Assembly: GCF_900089585.1 (NCBI RefSeq) | Contig: NZ_FLRH01000003.1 | Span: 1,349,001-1,413,000 of the forward strand | Length of the DNA stretch: 64,000 nt | Direction: 5' to 3' | Source: Micromonospora sediminicola | GTDB lineage: Bacteria > Actinomycetota > Actinomycetes > Mycobacteriales > Micromonosporaceae | Shown here: positions 24,626 through 33,828 of the stretch, piece by piece | Position numbering within the stretch: position 1 is the first letter of the stretch | How the letters are laid out: the number at the start of each line of letters is the position of its first letter | Notes under the pieces: generated by a model | The model's input: the letters and a program-made list of their open reading frames with translations, nothing else | Databases searched by the model: none | Told to the model about the DNA's origin: nothing | Position numbers and translations under genes: made by a program

Positions 24626-26155
24626 TCAGGCGGGCTGGAGGCGCGGCTCCACCCAGCCGGTCTCGGTGAGGTGCTCCATCACCCGCTGGACCGCCTCCTC
24701 GACGGTCAGGTCCGAGGTGTCCACCGCCAGGTCGGCGTCGGTCGGCTCCTCGTACGGGTCGTCGATGCCGGTCATCCCGGTGATCAGGCCGGCCCGGGCG
24801 CGGGCGTAGAGGCCCTTGCGGTCGCGCTGCTCGCAGACCGCCAGCGGGGTGGCCACGTGGACCAGGAGGAAGCCCGCCCCGGCCGCCTGGGCCATCTCGC
24901 GGGCGGTCGCCCGGGCGGCCGCGTACGGCGCGATCGGGCAGCAGATGCCGACCCCCCGGTGCCGGGCGATCTCGGCGGCCACCCAGCCGATCCGGCGCAC
25001 GTTCAGGTCCCGGTCGGCCTTGCTGAAGCCCAGCCCGGCCGAGAGTTCCCGCCGCACCACGTCGCCGTCGAGCAGCGTGATGGTCCGGTCGCCCTGTTCC
25101 CGCAGCGCGTCGGCCAGCCCGCGGGCGATCGTCGACTTGCCCGAGCCGGAGAGACCGGTCAGGAAGATCACCAGCCCGCGGTGCCGCCGGGGTGGACGGG
25201 CCCGGGCCAGTTCCCGGGCCACCGCCGGCGGCGTGTGCCACTCGGGCAGCGGGAAGCCCCGGTCCAGCAGGTCGTCGATCTCGTGCTGGCCGAGCGCCAG
25301 CCGCCGGTTGCGCGGCGGGATGTCCTCCCGCCAGCGCCACTGCCCGTCCCGGTTGTCGTACGCCAGCTCGCGCGGCACCAGCACCCGCAGGCCGGCGCCG
25401 GAGAGCATGCCCTCGGTGGAGAGCAGGTGGGTCACCCCGTAGGCGGCGGCCACCCGGGCCCGCAGCAGCGCGTCGCTGATCTCGTCGCGCCGCCGTGCCA
25501 GCGGCACCGCCACCAGGGTCGCCGGCGGCATCCGGTCGCGGGCGGCGAACACGGTGCGCACCAGCGCCTCGGCCGGCAGGCCGCCGGTCGTCTCCTCGCC
25601 CACCGGGATCAGCACCAGCAGGTGCGCCCCCAGGGTGCGGGCCGCGTGCGCGATCTGGGCCAGCTGCGGGCGGTGCAGCGGGCGGTCGGCGAAGACGCCG
25701 AGCACCCGACCCGGCGGCAGCAGGCCGCGTACCTCGTCCGGGCTGCGCCGCAGGCGCTGGAACGGCCCGTGGCCGCCGTCGCCCAACCGGCGGACCGCGC
25801 CGCCCACGCCGACCGTGCCCTCGCGGACCGGCCAGGCGTCGACCACGTCCATGGCCGCCACCGGGGCGCCCTCGCCGTCGGTGAGCACCAGCGCCCGGCG
25901 GGCCGGGTCGGCCAGGTCGAGCCCGTCGGCGAGCGCCGCCGGCACCTGGAGCGTCACCGGCACCGGCCAGGGCGTGCCGTCGGCGAGCCGGCCACGCCGG
26001 CCCAACGACGCCAGGTCGGCCCGGGTCATGAAACCGGTCAGCGGCGTGTACGCCCCGGTCAGCAGTAACTCGAGATCGGCCAGCTCAGCGGGTCTCGGCG
26101 CGTACGACGGCGCATCCCGCAGAACATCCTCGGGCAGGACCCACCCGTTGCTCAT
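24626..26155 (-). CDS. cysC: APS kinase fused to a degenerate ATP-sulfurylase domain
   Basis: 509 aa. Residues 1 to about 315 resemble the PUA-like and catalytic domains of ATP sulfurylase, but the catalytic QxRNPxHxxH motif is replaced by FADRPLHRPQ (155-164), and the GRDHAG motif is absent (STEGML there). The C-terminal domain (from about 325) is an apparently intact APS kinase: P-loop GLSGSGKST at 334, DGDVVRRELSAGLGFSKADRD, LYARARAGLITGMTG. It should therefore make PAPS from APS, with the N-terminal part likely regulatory or structural. No cysD/cysN partner is nearby. The start ATG has only a weak GGGGG site. Confidence 0.85.
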   Translation of the reverse strand: MSNGWVLPEDVLRDAPSYAPRPAELADLELLLTGAYTPLTGFMTRADLASLGRRGRLADGTPWPVPVTLQVPAALADGLDLADPARRALVLTDGEGAPVAAMDVVDAWPVREGTVGVGGAVRRLGDGGHGPFQRLRRSPDEVRGLLPPGRVLGVFADRPLHRPQLAQIAHAARTLGAHLLVLIPVGEETTGGLPAEALVRTVFAARDRMPPATLVAVPLARRRDEISDALLRARVAAAYGVTHLLSTEGMLSGAGLRVLVPRELAYDNRDGQWRWREDIPPRNRRLALGQHEIDDLLDRGFPLPEWHTPPAVARELARARPPRRHRGLVIFLTGLSGSGKSTIARGLADALREQGDRTITLLDGDVVRRELSAGLGFSKADRDLNVRRIGWVAAEIARHRGVGICCPIAPYAAARATAREMAQAAGAGFLLVHVATPLAVCEQRDRKGLYARARAGLITGMTGIDDPYEEPTDADLAVDTSDLTVEEAVQRVMEHLTETGWVEPRLQPA

Positions 26156-26265
26156 CGAACCCCCAACTCACCGGCCGGCACACAGTTTCGCAGCCCACCG
26201 GCGATCGGTCGAGAGCGCCACTCCACCTCCCGGCCACCCGACCGTCGGCCGGGTGTCGCCGCGGC

Positions 26266-26832
26266 TCAGCCGGCGGCGGTCAACGCCGCCGCGCCGAACG
26301 ACACGGCGAACCGCTCGCACCAGATCGAGACGCTGGTCAGCCCGGTGAGATCGGTGCCGGCGGGGATCGCGTACGCCTGGTCGCCGCGGTTTCCCTTGAG
26401 CGGGCCGAGCGCCACGTGCCGGCCGTCGTCGAACACGCGCCAGCCGGACGGACCGGTCCGAACCGGCTGGTCGGTCAGCCAGACATGAAGATCCGGACCG
26501 TTGGAGGTGTTCAGCCCGACCAGTTCCAACCGGTGCCGCCCGTCCGCGGTCCGGACGATCCGTGCGGTGCCCCGGGTCTCGTGCTCGTGGCTGACGAACG
26601 CGCCGCTGCCGACCAGCATCGGGCCGGCCGGCGTGGGCGTCGACGCGGGTGCGGACGCCGAGGCGGGCGCGGACGCCGGCGTGGCCGTGGGCACCGCCAC
26701 CAGCTCCTCGTGCACCTCGGTGTCGGTGGCCAGCTTCCATGGCTGGAACCAGTAGAGGGCGGTGGCCGCCCCGACGGCGAGGACGGCGAGGACGACCCAG
26801 GTCAGCGGGGCGCGCAGCAGGCGGATCGGCAT
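26266..26832 (-). CDS. Membrane-anchored DM13-domain protein
   Basis: 188 aa: one N-terminal transmembrane helix (about residues 9-28), an Ala/Ser/Pro/Thr-rich extracytoplasmic linker, then a DM13 domain of about 110 residues. DM13 hallmarks are GSGAFVSHEHETRGTARIV, NGPDLHVWL, LGPLKGNRGDQAYAIP and VSIWCERFAVSFGAAAL, with the conserved Cys. DM13 domains are proposed to be electron-transfer or redox modules at the surface; role here is unknown. Monocistronic, upstream of the ABC operon but on the opposite strand. Confidence 0.88.
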   Translation of the reverse strand: MPIRLLRAPLTWVVLAVLAVGAATALYWFQPWKLATDTEVHEELVAVPTATPASAPASASAPASTPTPAGPMLVGSGAFVSHEHETRGTARIVRTADGRHRLELVGLNTSNGPDLHVWLTDQPVRTGPSGWRVFDDGRHVALGPLKGNRGDQAYAIPAGTDLTGLTSVSIWCERFAVSFGAAALTAAG

Positions 26833-26963
26833 GCGTCGAGTCTCCCGGCGCCGGGCCGCGCGGTCACCGGTCCGGGCGCTTACGGAAGCCTTACCGACGG
26901 TGTCGGGGCGGAATCAGGGGCAACCCCGAGCGTTTCCCGGTGCCCCGACCGGCCCGCACTTCC

Positions 26964-26969
26964 TAGGCT
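26964..26969 (+). promoter_or_regulatory. -10 box of a likely leaderless ABC operon transcript
   Basis: TAGGCT, 7 nt before GTG 26977, without a Shine-Dalgarno sequence. Confidence 0.45.
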
Positions 26970-26976
26970 GGGCGGC

Positions 26977-27891
26977 GTGACACTGCTCGCGACCGAGTCG
27001 CTGACCAAGACGTACGGAGGCCGGGTCACCGCGTTGGCCGACCTCACCGTGTCGGTCGAGCCGGGGATCATCGGGCTGGTGGGCGCGAACGGCGCCGGCA
27101 AGTCCACCCTGATCAAGATCCTGCTGGGTCTGCTCCCACCGACCAGCGGCCGGGTGCAGGTGCTCGGCCTCGACCCCACCACCGACCCGGCCGCCGTCCG
27201 CGCCCGGGTCGGCTACATGCCCGAGCACGACGCGCTCCCGCCCGACCTCTCCGCCGCCGAGCTGGTCACCCACCTCGGCCGGATGAGCGGGCTGCCGCGC
27301 ACGGTCGCCCGGGAACGGGCCTCCGAGGCGCTGCGCCACGTCGGCCTGCACGAGGAGCGGCACCGGGCCGTCGGCGGTTACTCCACCGGCATGAAGCAGC
27401 GGGTCAAGCTCGCCCAGGCCCTGGTGCACGACCCCGACCTGCTGCTGCTCGACGAGCCCACCAACGGCCTCGACCCGGCCGGCCGGGACGCCATGCTCGC
27501 CCTGGTACACCGGATCGGCACCGAGTTCGGCATCTCCGTGGTGGTCTGCTCGCACCTGCTCGGCGAGGTGGAGCGGATCTGCGACACGCTCGTCGCCATC
27601 GACGGCGGGCGGCTGCTGCGCGCCGACCGCGTCGCCGCCATGACCACCGCCACCGACGTGCTCGCCGTCGAGGTGAGCGAGGGTACGGAGGAGCTGGCCG
27701 CCCGGCTCACCGCGCTCGACCTGCCGGTGTCCCGCGACGGGCGGCTGCTGCTCGTCCCGCTCGCCGACGACGACACCTACGACCTGATCCTCGGCGCGGT
27801 CGCCGAGCTGGACCTGCCGCTGCACCGGCTGGACCAGCGGCGGCACCGGGTGGCCGAGCTCTTCGCCCCGAGGGAGCCCAGCCATGTCTGA
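26977..27891 (+). CDS. ABC-2 type transporter ATP-binding protein
   Basis: 304-aa ATPase. Walker A GANGAGKST, Q-loop region VGYMPEHDALPPDLS, signature-type YSTGMKQRVKLAQAL and Walker B LLLLDEPTNGLD place it with drug/natural-antibiotic exporters and copper-type ABC-2 systems. GTG 26977 is chosen by the -10 box and the family N-terminus; the longer open frame upstream is spurious. Its stop overlaps the following permease start by 8 nt. First of four genes forming two ATPase-permease pairs. Confidence 0.92.
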   Translation: MTLLATESLTKTYGGRVTALADLTVSVEPGIIGLVGANGAGKSTLIKILLGLLPPTSGRVQVLGLDPTTDPAAVRARVGYMPEHDALPPDLSAAELVTHLGRMSGLPRTVARERASEALRHVGLHEERHRAVGGYSTGMKQRVKLAQALVHDPDLLLLDEPTNGLDPAGRDAMLALVHRIGTEFGISVVVCSHLLGEVERICDTLVAIDGGRLLRADRVAAMTTATDVLAVEVSEGTEELAARLTALDLPVSRDGRLLLVPLADDDTYDLILGAVAELDLPLHRLDQRRHRVAELFAPREPSHV

Positions 27892-28762
27892 CGCGACCGG
27901 AGTCATCCACGACATCGGCTACCAGCGCTACACCGGGCCGCGGCTGGGCCGCCGGCAGGTGTTCGGCGCGCTCTACGGCCACGGCGTGCGGACCGTCTTC
28001 GGGCTGGGCCGCAGCGCCAAGGCGAAGATCTTCCCCTGGCTGGTGGTCGCCGTGGTCACCGTGGTGGCCGCCGGGTTGACCGCGGTACGCAGCCAGATCG
28101 GCGAGGTGGTGATGACGTACGCCCAGTTCGCCGACGCGATGAGCTGGCTGGTCATCTTCTTCGTCGCGGTGGCCGCCCCCGAGCTGGTCTCCCGTGACCT
28201 GCGCAGCGGCGTGCTGCCGCTCTACTTCTCCCGGCCGCTGCCGCGCGGCGACTACGCGCTGGCCAAGCTGCTGGCCCTGGGCACCGCGCTCTGGCTGCTG
28301 CTCGGCGGCCCGCAGCTGGTGATGTTCCTCGGCGCCGCGTTCACCACCTCGCGGGGCCTGCGCGGGGTCTGGGACGAGCTGCTCGACCTGCTGCCCGGCC
28401 TGCTCTACGCCGGGTTGTGGGCGGTGGTCTTCGCCTCGATCGGCCTGCTCGTCGCCTCGCTCACCGGCAAGCGCGCCTTCGCCGCCGGCGGCATCGTGGC
28501 GGTGTTCCTGATGACCGCGCCGGTGGTCGGCGTGCTGTCCATCATGCCCTCCCGGACGGTCAACGAACTGGCCTTCCTCGCCTCCCCGTCGACCCTGGTC
28601 GGGGGCGTCGGCAACTGGGCGCTGGGCGACCGGCTGACCCAGGGGCGCGGCGGCATGCCGATCGGCGACTTCGGGCCGGTCTACGCGGTCGTCGCCGTGC
28701 TGCTGGTCGCCGCCTGCGTCAGCCTGCTGCTCCTGCGATACCGGAAGGTGGCCGCCCGATGA
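27884..28762 (+). CDS. ABC-2 type transporter permease
   Basis: 292-aa integral membrane protein with about six hydrophobic helices. N-terminal IHDIGYQRYTGPRLGRR is typical of actinobacterial ABC-2 permeases linked to this ATPase class; VAAPELVSRDLRSGVLPLYFSRPLPR matches the family core. Overlaps the preceding ATPase (8 nt) and the next ATPase (ATGA). Substrate unknown. Confidence 0.88.
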   Translation: MSDATGVIHDIGYQRYTGPRLGRRQVFGALYGHGVRTVFGLGRSAKAKIFPWLVVAVVTVVAAGLTAVRSQIGEVVMTYAQFADAMSWLVIFFVAVAAPELVSRDLRSGVLPLYFSRPLPRGDYALAKLLALGTALWLLLGGPQLVMFLGAAFTTSRGLRGVWDELLDLLPGLLYAGLWAVVFASIGLLVASLTGKRAFAAGGIVAVFLMTAPVVGVLSIMPSRTVNELAFLASPSTLVGGVGNWALGDRLTQGRGGMPIGDFGPVYAVVAVLLVAACVSLLLLRYRKVAAR

Positions 28763-29718
28763 CGGCGCTGCGCACAGAACCGGCGGCCACCGTGCCCGCC
28801 GCCACGACCAGCACACTCGACCTGGCCGGCGTGTCCCGCTGGTACGGCAACGTGGTGGCGGTCAACGACGTCACCATGCGGCTCGGCCCGGGCGTGACCG
28901 GCCTGCTCGGCCCCAACGGCGCCGGGAAGACCACGCTGCTGCACATGATGGCCGGCTTCCTCGCCCCGTCCCGCGGCACGGTGACCCTGGACGGCGAGCC
29001 GACCTGGCGCAACCCCGGCGTCTACCGGCGACTCGGGCTGGTCAGCGAGCGGGAGGCGGTGCACACGTTCCTCAGCGCGTACGAGTTCGTGCTGGCCAGC
29101 GCGAAGCTGCACCGGCTGCCCGACCCCGAGGCGGCGACCCGGCGCGCGATCGAGCTGGTCGAGATGGAGAGCGCGCAGGACCGGAAGATCGGCACCTACT
29201 CCAAGGGCATGCGGCAGCGCACCCGGGTCGCTGCCGCGCTGGTGCACGACCCGCAGGTGCTGCTGCTCGACGAACCGTTCAACGGGATGGACCCCCGGCA
29301 GCGGCTGCACATGATGGCGCTGCTGCACCGGCTCGGCGACGACGGCCGGACCATCCTGTTCAGCTCGCACATCCTGGAGGAGGTCGAGCAGGTCTCCGGC
29401 ACGGTCCAGGTGATGGTCGCCGGCCGGCTGGCCGCCTCCGGCGACTACCGGACCATCCGGCGGTTGATGACCAACCGGCCGCACGTCTTCGCGGTGCGGT
29501 CCACCGACGACCGGGCCCTGGCGGTGGCGCTGATGGCGGAGGCCTCGGTCTCCGGCGTCGAGCTGGGCCGCACCGGCCTGACCGTCAAGGCCGGCGACTA
29601 CGGCGCGTTCACCCGGGCGCTGCCCCGCATCGCCCTCCGCCACGGCATCCGGGTCCGGCAGCTGCTGCCGGAGGACGAGTCGCTGGAGAGCGTCTTCTCG
29701 TATCTGGTGGAGGCCTGA
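28759..29718 (+). CDS. ABC-2 type transporter ATP-binding protein, second copy
   Basis: 319-aa ATPase. Walker A GPNGAGKTT, signature-like YSKGMRQRTRVAAAL, Walker B VLLLDEPFNGMD and H-loop FSSHILEEV. ATG 28759 overlaps the permease stop (ATGA). It differs from the first ATPase by an N-terminal extension of about 20 residues. Pairs with the permease that follows. Confidence 0.92.
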   Translation: MTALRTEPAATVPAATTSTLDLAGVSRWYGNVVAVNDVTMRLGPGVTGLLGPNGAGKTTLLHMMAGFLAPSRGTVTLDGEPTWRNPGVYRRLGLVSEREAVHTFLSAYEFVLASAKLHRLPDPEAATRRAIELVEMESAQDRKIGTYSKGMRQRTRVAAALVHDPQVLLLDEPFNGMDPRQRLHMMALLHRLGDDGRTILFSSHILEEVEQVSGTVQVMVAGRLAASGDYRTIRRLMTNRPHVFAVRSTDDRALAVALMAEASVSGVELGRTGLTVKAGDYGAFTRALPRIALRHGIRVRQLLPEDESLESVFSYLVEA

Positions 29719-30428
29719 TGTCGACAGTCACCTGGATCACCGCTCGCGGTCTGTTCGGCCGGAGCCGGTTCCTCATGCTGCTGCCGTTACCGCTGATCCT
29801 GATCGGCCTGGCGGTGCTCTGCCGGGCGCTCGGCGTGGACCCGGGCCAGTGGGGGCCGCCGGTGCTGGTCGGCCTGGGCCTGGCCGTGGTGCTGCCGGTG
29901 GTCGCCCTGATCGTGGGCACCGGCGTGCTCGGCGCCGAGATCGACGACGGCACCGTGGTGCACATCCTCACCAAGCCGCTGCCCCGCTGGCAGATCGTGC
30001 TGCCCAAGCTCGTGGTCGCGGCCGGGGTCAGCGCGGTCACCGTCGGCGTCCCGATCTACGTCGCGGGCGTGCTGGCCGACTCGGTACGCCTCGGGCTGGC
30101 CCTGGTCGCCGCGTCCGCGGCGGGCGCGCTGGCGTACTCGGCGCTGTTCCTGGCGCTCAGCCTGGTGACCCGGCGACCGGTGCTGCTCGGCCTGGTCTAC
30201 GTGCTGATCTGGGAGGGGCTGCTCGGCCGGTTCGTCACCGGCACCCGGGTGCTCTCGATCCAGCAGTGGGTGATCGCGCTGGCCGACCGGATGGCGCCCA
30301 CCCCGCTGCTCGGCACCACCGTCTCGGTGCCGGTCGCGGCGGTGCTCACCGCGCTGGTGGCGGTCGGATTCACCGTGCTGGCGATCGACCGGCTCCGCTC
30401 GTTCAGCGTCGCCGGCGAGACCAGCTGA
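29718..30428 (+). CDS. ABC-2 type transporter permease, second copy
   Basis: 236-aa membrane protein with about six helices, shorter than its partner at 27884. LGAEIDDGTVVHILTKPLPRWQIVLPKL is the conserved ABC-2 cytoplasmic segment. ATG overlaps the previous stop by one base (TGATG). Closes the operon; a long-looped 12-bp hairpin begins right at the stop codon. Confidence 0.87.
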   Translation: MSTVTWITARGLFGRSRFLMLLPLPLILIGLAVLCRALGVDPGQWGPPVLVGLGLAVVLPVVALIVGTGVLGAEIDDGTVVHILTKPLPRWQIVLPKLVVAAGVSAVTVGVPIYVAGVLADSVRLGLALVAASAAGALAYSALFLALSLVTRRPVLLGLVYVLIWEGLLGRFVTGTRVLSIQQWVIALADRMAPTPLLGTTVSVPVAAVLTALVAVGFTVLAIDRLRSFSVAGETS

Positions 30429-30488
30429 GACCCGGACGGGGCCCGGCTCCGACGCCTCCCGGCGGCGGAAAAGGGTCCCGTCCGGGTC
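30429..30488 (+). terminator. Terminator of the ABC-2 operon
   Basis: GACCCGGACGGG / CCCGTCCGGGTC arms with a further 3 bp across one G-T position and a 28-nt loop, starting immediately after the stop. Confidence 0.65.
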
Positions 30489-30541
30489 CACCCGTTCTGT
30501 TAGGTTGCGGCGGCGACACCATCAGACACGGGGAGAAGACC

Positions 30542-31024
30542 TTGCGTTCAGTTCGACTCGCCCTGCTGGCTCCGGCCGCGGTGGCGATGATCGTCATGTC
30601 CGGCTGCACCGACGGCGACGACACCACGGCGGCGGAGCCGGCGGGTTCGTCCGCGTCCGCGCCGGCGACCCCCTCGGCGCCCTCGGCGTCACCCACCCCG
30701 GCCGGCCTCGACGCCGCCACCCGGACCACCTGCGCGGCCGCCGACAAGGACGTCACGGCCGCCCTCAAGGAGGTCGCCTCGGCGGAGAAGATCGGCCCGC
30801 CGGCCGGGCACTCCGCGGTGAGCGCGCAATACTCCGCCGGCGCGGCGACGCTCTACACGCACGCGTTCACCAGCAGCGACGAGGTCAACGCCGCGGTGAA
30901 GGACGTCGCGACCGAGATGTCGGACCTGGCGGACACCTGGGCCAAGGCGCCGAAGAAGGCGCCGAGCAAGGCGGATCTCACCGCCGCCCGGGACAAGCTG
31001 AAGGCGACCTGCGCGGCCGCCTAG
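30542..31024 (+). CDS. Small putative lipoprotein
   Basis: 160 aa from TTG 30542 (GGGAG 7 nt upstream). Signal peptide RSVRLALLAPAAVAMIV ends in lipobox MSGC, followed by a Ser/Ala/Pro/Thr linker of about 35 residues and a small helical domain with two Cys (TTCAAADKD and LKATCAAA), likely disulfide-bonded. No named family recognised. A TAGGTT -10 candidate is at 30501-30506. It may be independent of the ABC operon because a terminator separates them. Confidence 0.75.
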   Translation: MRSVRLALLAPAAVAMIVMSGCTDGDDTTAAEPAGSSASAPATPSAPSASPTPAGLDAATRTTCAAADKDVTAALKEVASAEKIGPPAGHSAVSAQYSAGAATLYTHAFTSSDEVNAAVKDVATEMSDLADTWAKAPKKAPSKADLTAARDKLKATCAAA

Positions 31025-31044
31025 GCCTGCACCGCCGCGACGGT

Positions 31045-31067
31045 GCGGCCGGCGCGAAGCCGGCCGC
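31045..31067 (+). terminator. Terminator of the lipoprotein gene
   Basis: Perfect 9-bp stem GCGGCCGGC / GCCGGCCGC with loop GCGAA. Confidence 0.6.
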
Positions 31068-31117
31068 CCCGTCGCGTGCCCGCCCCGGTGCCGGCCGTGC
31101 CGTCGGCGGCCGCGCCG

Positions 31118-31147
31118 GAGCACGGCCGCCCCGTCGCGGCCGTGCTC
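31118..31147 (-). terminator. Terminator of valS
   Basis: Perfect 11-bp stem GAGCACGGCCG / CGGCCGTGCTC, 8-nt loop, touching the valS stop codon. Confidence 0.65.
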
Positions 31148-33710
31148 AGAACGCGCAGGCGACGACCAGTTCGGTGGTGCGGTCGGGCAGCAGGTCCAGC
31201 TTGGCGATCCGGCCGGCCGCGCGTAGGTCGTCGGCGACGGTCGTGAGCTGCTCCAGCAGGGCCGCCGGCCCGAGCGCCTCGGCCAGCGGCACCTCCGCCC
31301 GCATCGACAGCTTCCGCTCCGACTTGGCCCGGCGGACCTGGCCCAGCGCGTCGGCGGCCAGCCGCAGCAGCTCCGGGTCGCCGGGCGCGGCCATCGCGCG
31401 GCCCACCTCGTAGGTGGTCGGCCACGGCGCGCGGTGCACCGAGCCGTACCGCCACCAGGACCAGACCTCCTCGGTCACGAACGGCAGCACCGGGGCGAAC
31501 AGGCGCAACTGCGCCGACAGGGCGGTCGCCAGCGCCGCCCGGGCCGAGTCCGCCGCCGGCCCGGTGCCGTAGGCGCGCTCCTTCACCAGCTCGATGTAGT
31601 CGTCGCAGAACCGCCAGAAGAACGCCTCGGTGGCCATCAGCGCGGCGGTGTGGTCGTACCCGTCGAAGGCGGTGGTCGCGGTCGCGACCACGCCGGACAG
31701 TTCGGCGAGCATCGCGGTGTCCAACGGCTCGCTCACCGGGGCCCGCAGCGCGTCGGCGGCGCCGAGACCGAGCGCGAACCGGGACGCGTTGAGCAGCTTG
31801 GTGGCCAGCCGGCGGCCCACCTTGACCTGGGCCGGGTCGAAGGCGAGGTCCGTGCCCGGCTTGCCGTTGGCGGCCCAGTAGCGGACCGCGTCGGAGCCGT
31901 GCTGCTCCAGCAGTGCCATCGGGGTGACCACGTTCCCCTTGGACTTCGACATCTTCTTCCGGTCCGGGTCGAGGATCCAGCCGGAGAGCACCGCCGTCCC
32001 CCAGGGCAGCGCACCCTGCTCCAGGTGGGCGCGGACCACGGTGGCGAACAGCCAGGTCCGGATGATGTCGTGCCCCTGCGGGCGCAGGTCCATCGGGAAG
32101 ACCCGGCCGAACAGGTCCGGATCGGTCTCCCACCCGCCCACGATCTGTGGGGTCAGCGACGAGGTGGCCCAGGTGTCCAGCACGTCCGGGTCGCCGACGA
32201 AGCCGCCGGGGCGGCCGCGCTGCGCCTCCTCGTAACCGGGCGGCGGCGCGCTGGTCGGATCGATCGGCAACATCGCCTCGTCCGGTGTGAGAGGGTGGGT
32301 CCAGTCCGGCTCGCCAGCGTCGTCGAGCCGGTACCACACCGGAACGGGCACGCCGAAGAACCGCTGCCGGCTGACCAGCCAGTCACCGGTGAGGCCTCCC
32401 ACCCAGTGCTCGTAGCGGTGCCGCATGTGCTCCGGCACCCAGCGCAGCTCGCGTCCGCGGGCCAGCAGCTCCTCGCGCAGGTCGGCGTCGCGGCCCCCGT
32501 TGCGCAGATACCACTGCCGGGTCGAGACGATCTCCAGCGGCCGGTCGCCGCGCTCGTAGAACTTGACCGGATGCGTGATCGGGCGCGGCTCGCCGACCAG
32601 GTCGCCGGCGTCGGCCAGCAACTCCACCAGCGTCCGCCGGGCGCCGTTGACCGTCTGCCCGGCCAGCGCCGCGTAGGGCTCCGCCGGCACGCCGGCCGGC
32701 GGCTCCGGCAGCAGCCGTCCGTCCCGGCCGATCACCACCCGGGTGTCCAGCCGCAGCTCCCGCCACCAGGTCACGTCCGCCAGGTCACCGAACGTGCAGA
32801 CCATCGCGATGCCCGTGCCCTTGGCCGGGTCCGCCAGCGGGTGCGCGCGCACCGGCACCTCCACCCCGAACACCGGGGTACGCGCCGACGCGCCGACCAG
32901 ATCCGCGTACCGCTCGTCGTCGGGGTGGCAGACCAGCGCCACGCAGGCCGGCAGCAGCTCCGGGCGAGTGGTGTCGATCAGCACCTCGCGGCCGTCCGGG
33001 CCGGTGAACCGCAGCCGGTGGTACGCGCCCGACCGCTCCCGGTCCTCCAGCTCCGCCTGGGCCACCGCGGTGCCGAAACCGACGTCCCAGAGCGTCGGCG
33101 CCTCGGCCTGGTAGGCCTCGCCCCGGGCCACGTTGCGCAGGAACGCCCGCTGGCTGGCCGCCCGGGCCGCCGCGCCGATCGTCGTGTACGTCAGCGACCA
33201 GTCCACGGACAGCCCGAGCCGCCGCCACAGCGCCTCGAAGACCTTCTCGTCCTTCACCGTGAGCAGCTCGCACAGCTCGATGAAGTTGCGCCGGGAGATC
33301 GCGGTCGGGTCCTTGCGGGCCGCGTCGTCCACCGGCGCGGCCGGCGGGCGCCAGTCCGGGTCGTACGGCAGCGCCGGGTCGGGGCGCACGCCGTAGACGT
33401 TCTGCACCCGGCGCTCGGTGGGCAGCCCGTTGTCGTCCCAGCCCATCGGGTAGAAGACCGTCCGCCCGCGCATCCGCTGGAACCGGGCCACCGTGTCGGT
33501 GTGCGTGTAGGAGAAGACGTGCCCCATGTGCAGCTCGCCCGACACGGTGGGCGGCGGGGTGTCGATGGAGTACACGTCCGCCCGCTGCTTCGTGCGGTCG
33601 AACGCGTACGTGCCGTCGGACTGCCAGCGGCGCGCCCAGGTCTCCTCGAGGCCGTCCAGGCTCGGACGGTCGGGGACGCCGGCGCGGGCCGTCCTCGTCG
33701 TGTCGGTCAT
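31146..33710 (-). CDS. valS: Valine--tRNA ligase
   Basis: 854-aa class I aminoacyl-tRNA synthetase. HIGH-type motif HMGHVFSYTHTD, PMGWDDNGLPTERRVQ (ValS-specific), editing domain, and KMSKSKGNV. The C-terminus ends soon after the anticodon-binding domain; the long coiled-coil arm of bacterial ValS is not evident, so it resembles the shorter form of some actinobacteria and archaea. ATG 33710 begins MTDTTRTARAG; the open frame continues upstream without support. Whether this is the only ValS of the genome cannot be seen here. Confidence 0.93.
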   Translation of the reverse strand: MTDTTRTARAGVPDRPSLDGLEETWARRWQSDGTYAFDRTKQRADVYSIDTPPPTVSGELHMGHVFSYTHTDTVARFQRMRGRTVFYPMGWDDNGLPTERRVQNVYGVRPDPALPYDPDWRPPAAPVDDAARKDPTAISRRNFIELCELLTVKDEKVFEALWRRLGLSVDWSLTYTTIGAAARAASQRAFLRNVARGEAYQAEAPTLWDVGFGTAVAQAELEDRERSGAYHRLRFTGPDGREVLIDTTRPELLPACVALVCHPDDERYADLVGASARTPVFGVEVPVRAHPLADPAKGTGIAMVCTFGDLADVTWWRELRLDTRVVIGRDGRLLPEPPAGVPAEPYAALAGQTVNGARRTLVELLADAGDLVGEPRPITHPVKFYERGDRPLEIVSTRQWYLRNGGRDADLREELLARGRELRWVPEHMRHRYEHWVGGLTGDWLVSRQRFFGVPVPVWYRLDDAGEPDWTHPLTPDEAMLPIDPTSAPPPGYEEAQRGRPGGFVGDPDVLDTWATSSLTPQIVGGWETDPDLFGRVFPMDLRPQGHDIIRTWLFATVVRAHLEQGALPWGTAVLSGWILDPDRKKMSKSKGNVVTPMALLEQHGSDAVRYWAANGKPGTDLAFDPAQVKVGRRLATKLLNASRFALGLGAADALRAPVSEPLDTAMLAELSGVVATATTAFDGYDHTAALMATEAFFWRFCDDYIELVKERAYGTGPAADSARAALATALSAQLRLFAPVLPFVTEEVWSWWRYGSVHRAPWPTTYEVGRAMAAPGDPELLRLAADALGQVRRAKSERKLSMRAEVPLAEALGPAALLEQLTTVADDLRAAGRIAKLDLLPDRTTELVVACAF

Positions 33711-33828
33711 CAGCCGATGGTAGGCAGCCGGGCCGGGTCGCTCCACGACATTCGGGTGGTCGGGGACAGCGGACCGTGTCCCGGGTGTGACAGCATCTGC
33801 CCTCCACGGATGCGGGGGAGGCACCACG

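Noticed and set aside
30429..30541. Lipoprotein as fifth gene of the ABC-2 operon
   Set aside because: A hairpin at the operon end and a separate -10-like TAGGTT argue for independent transcription.
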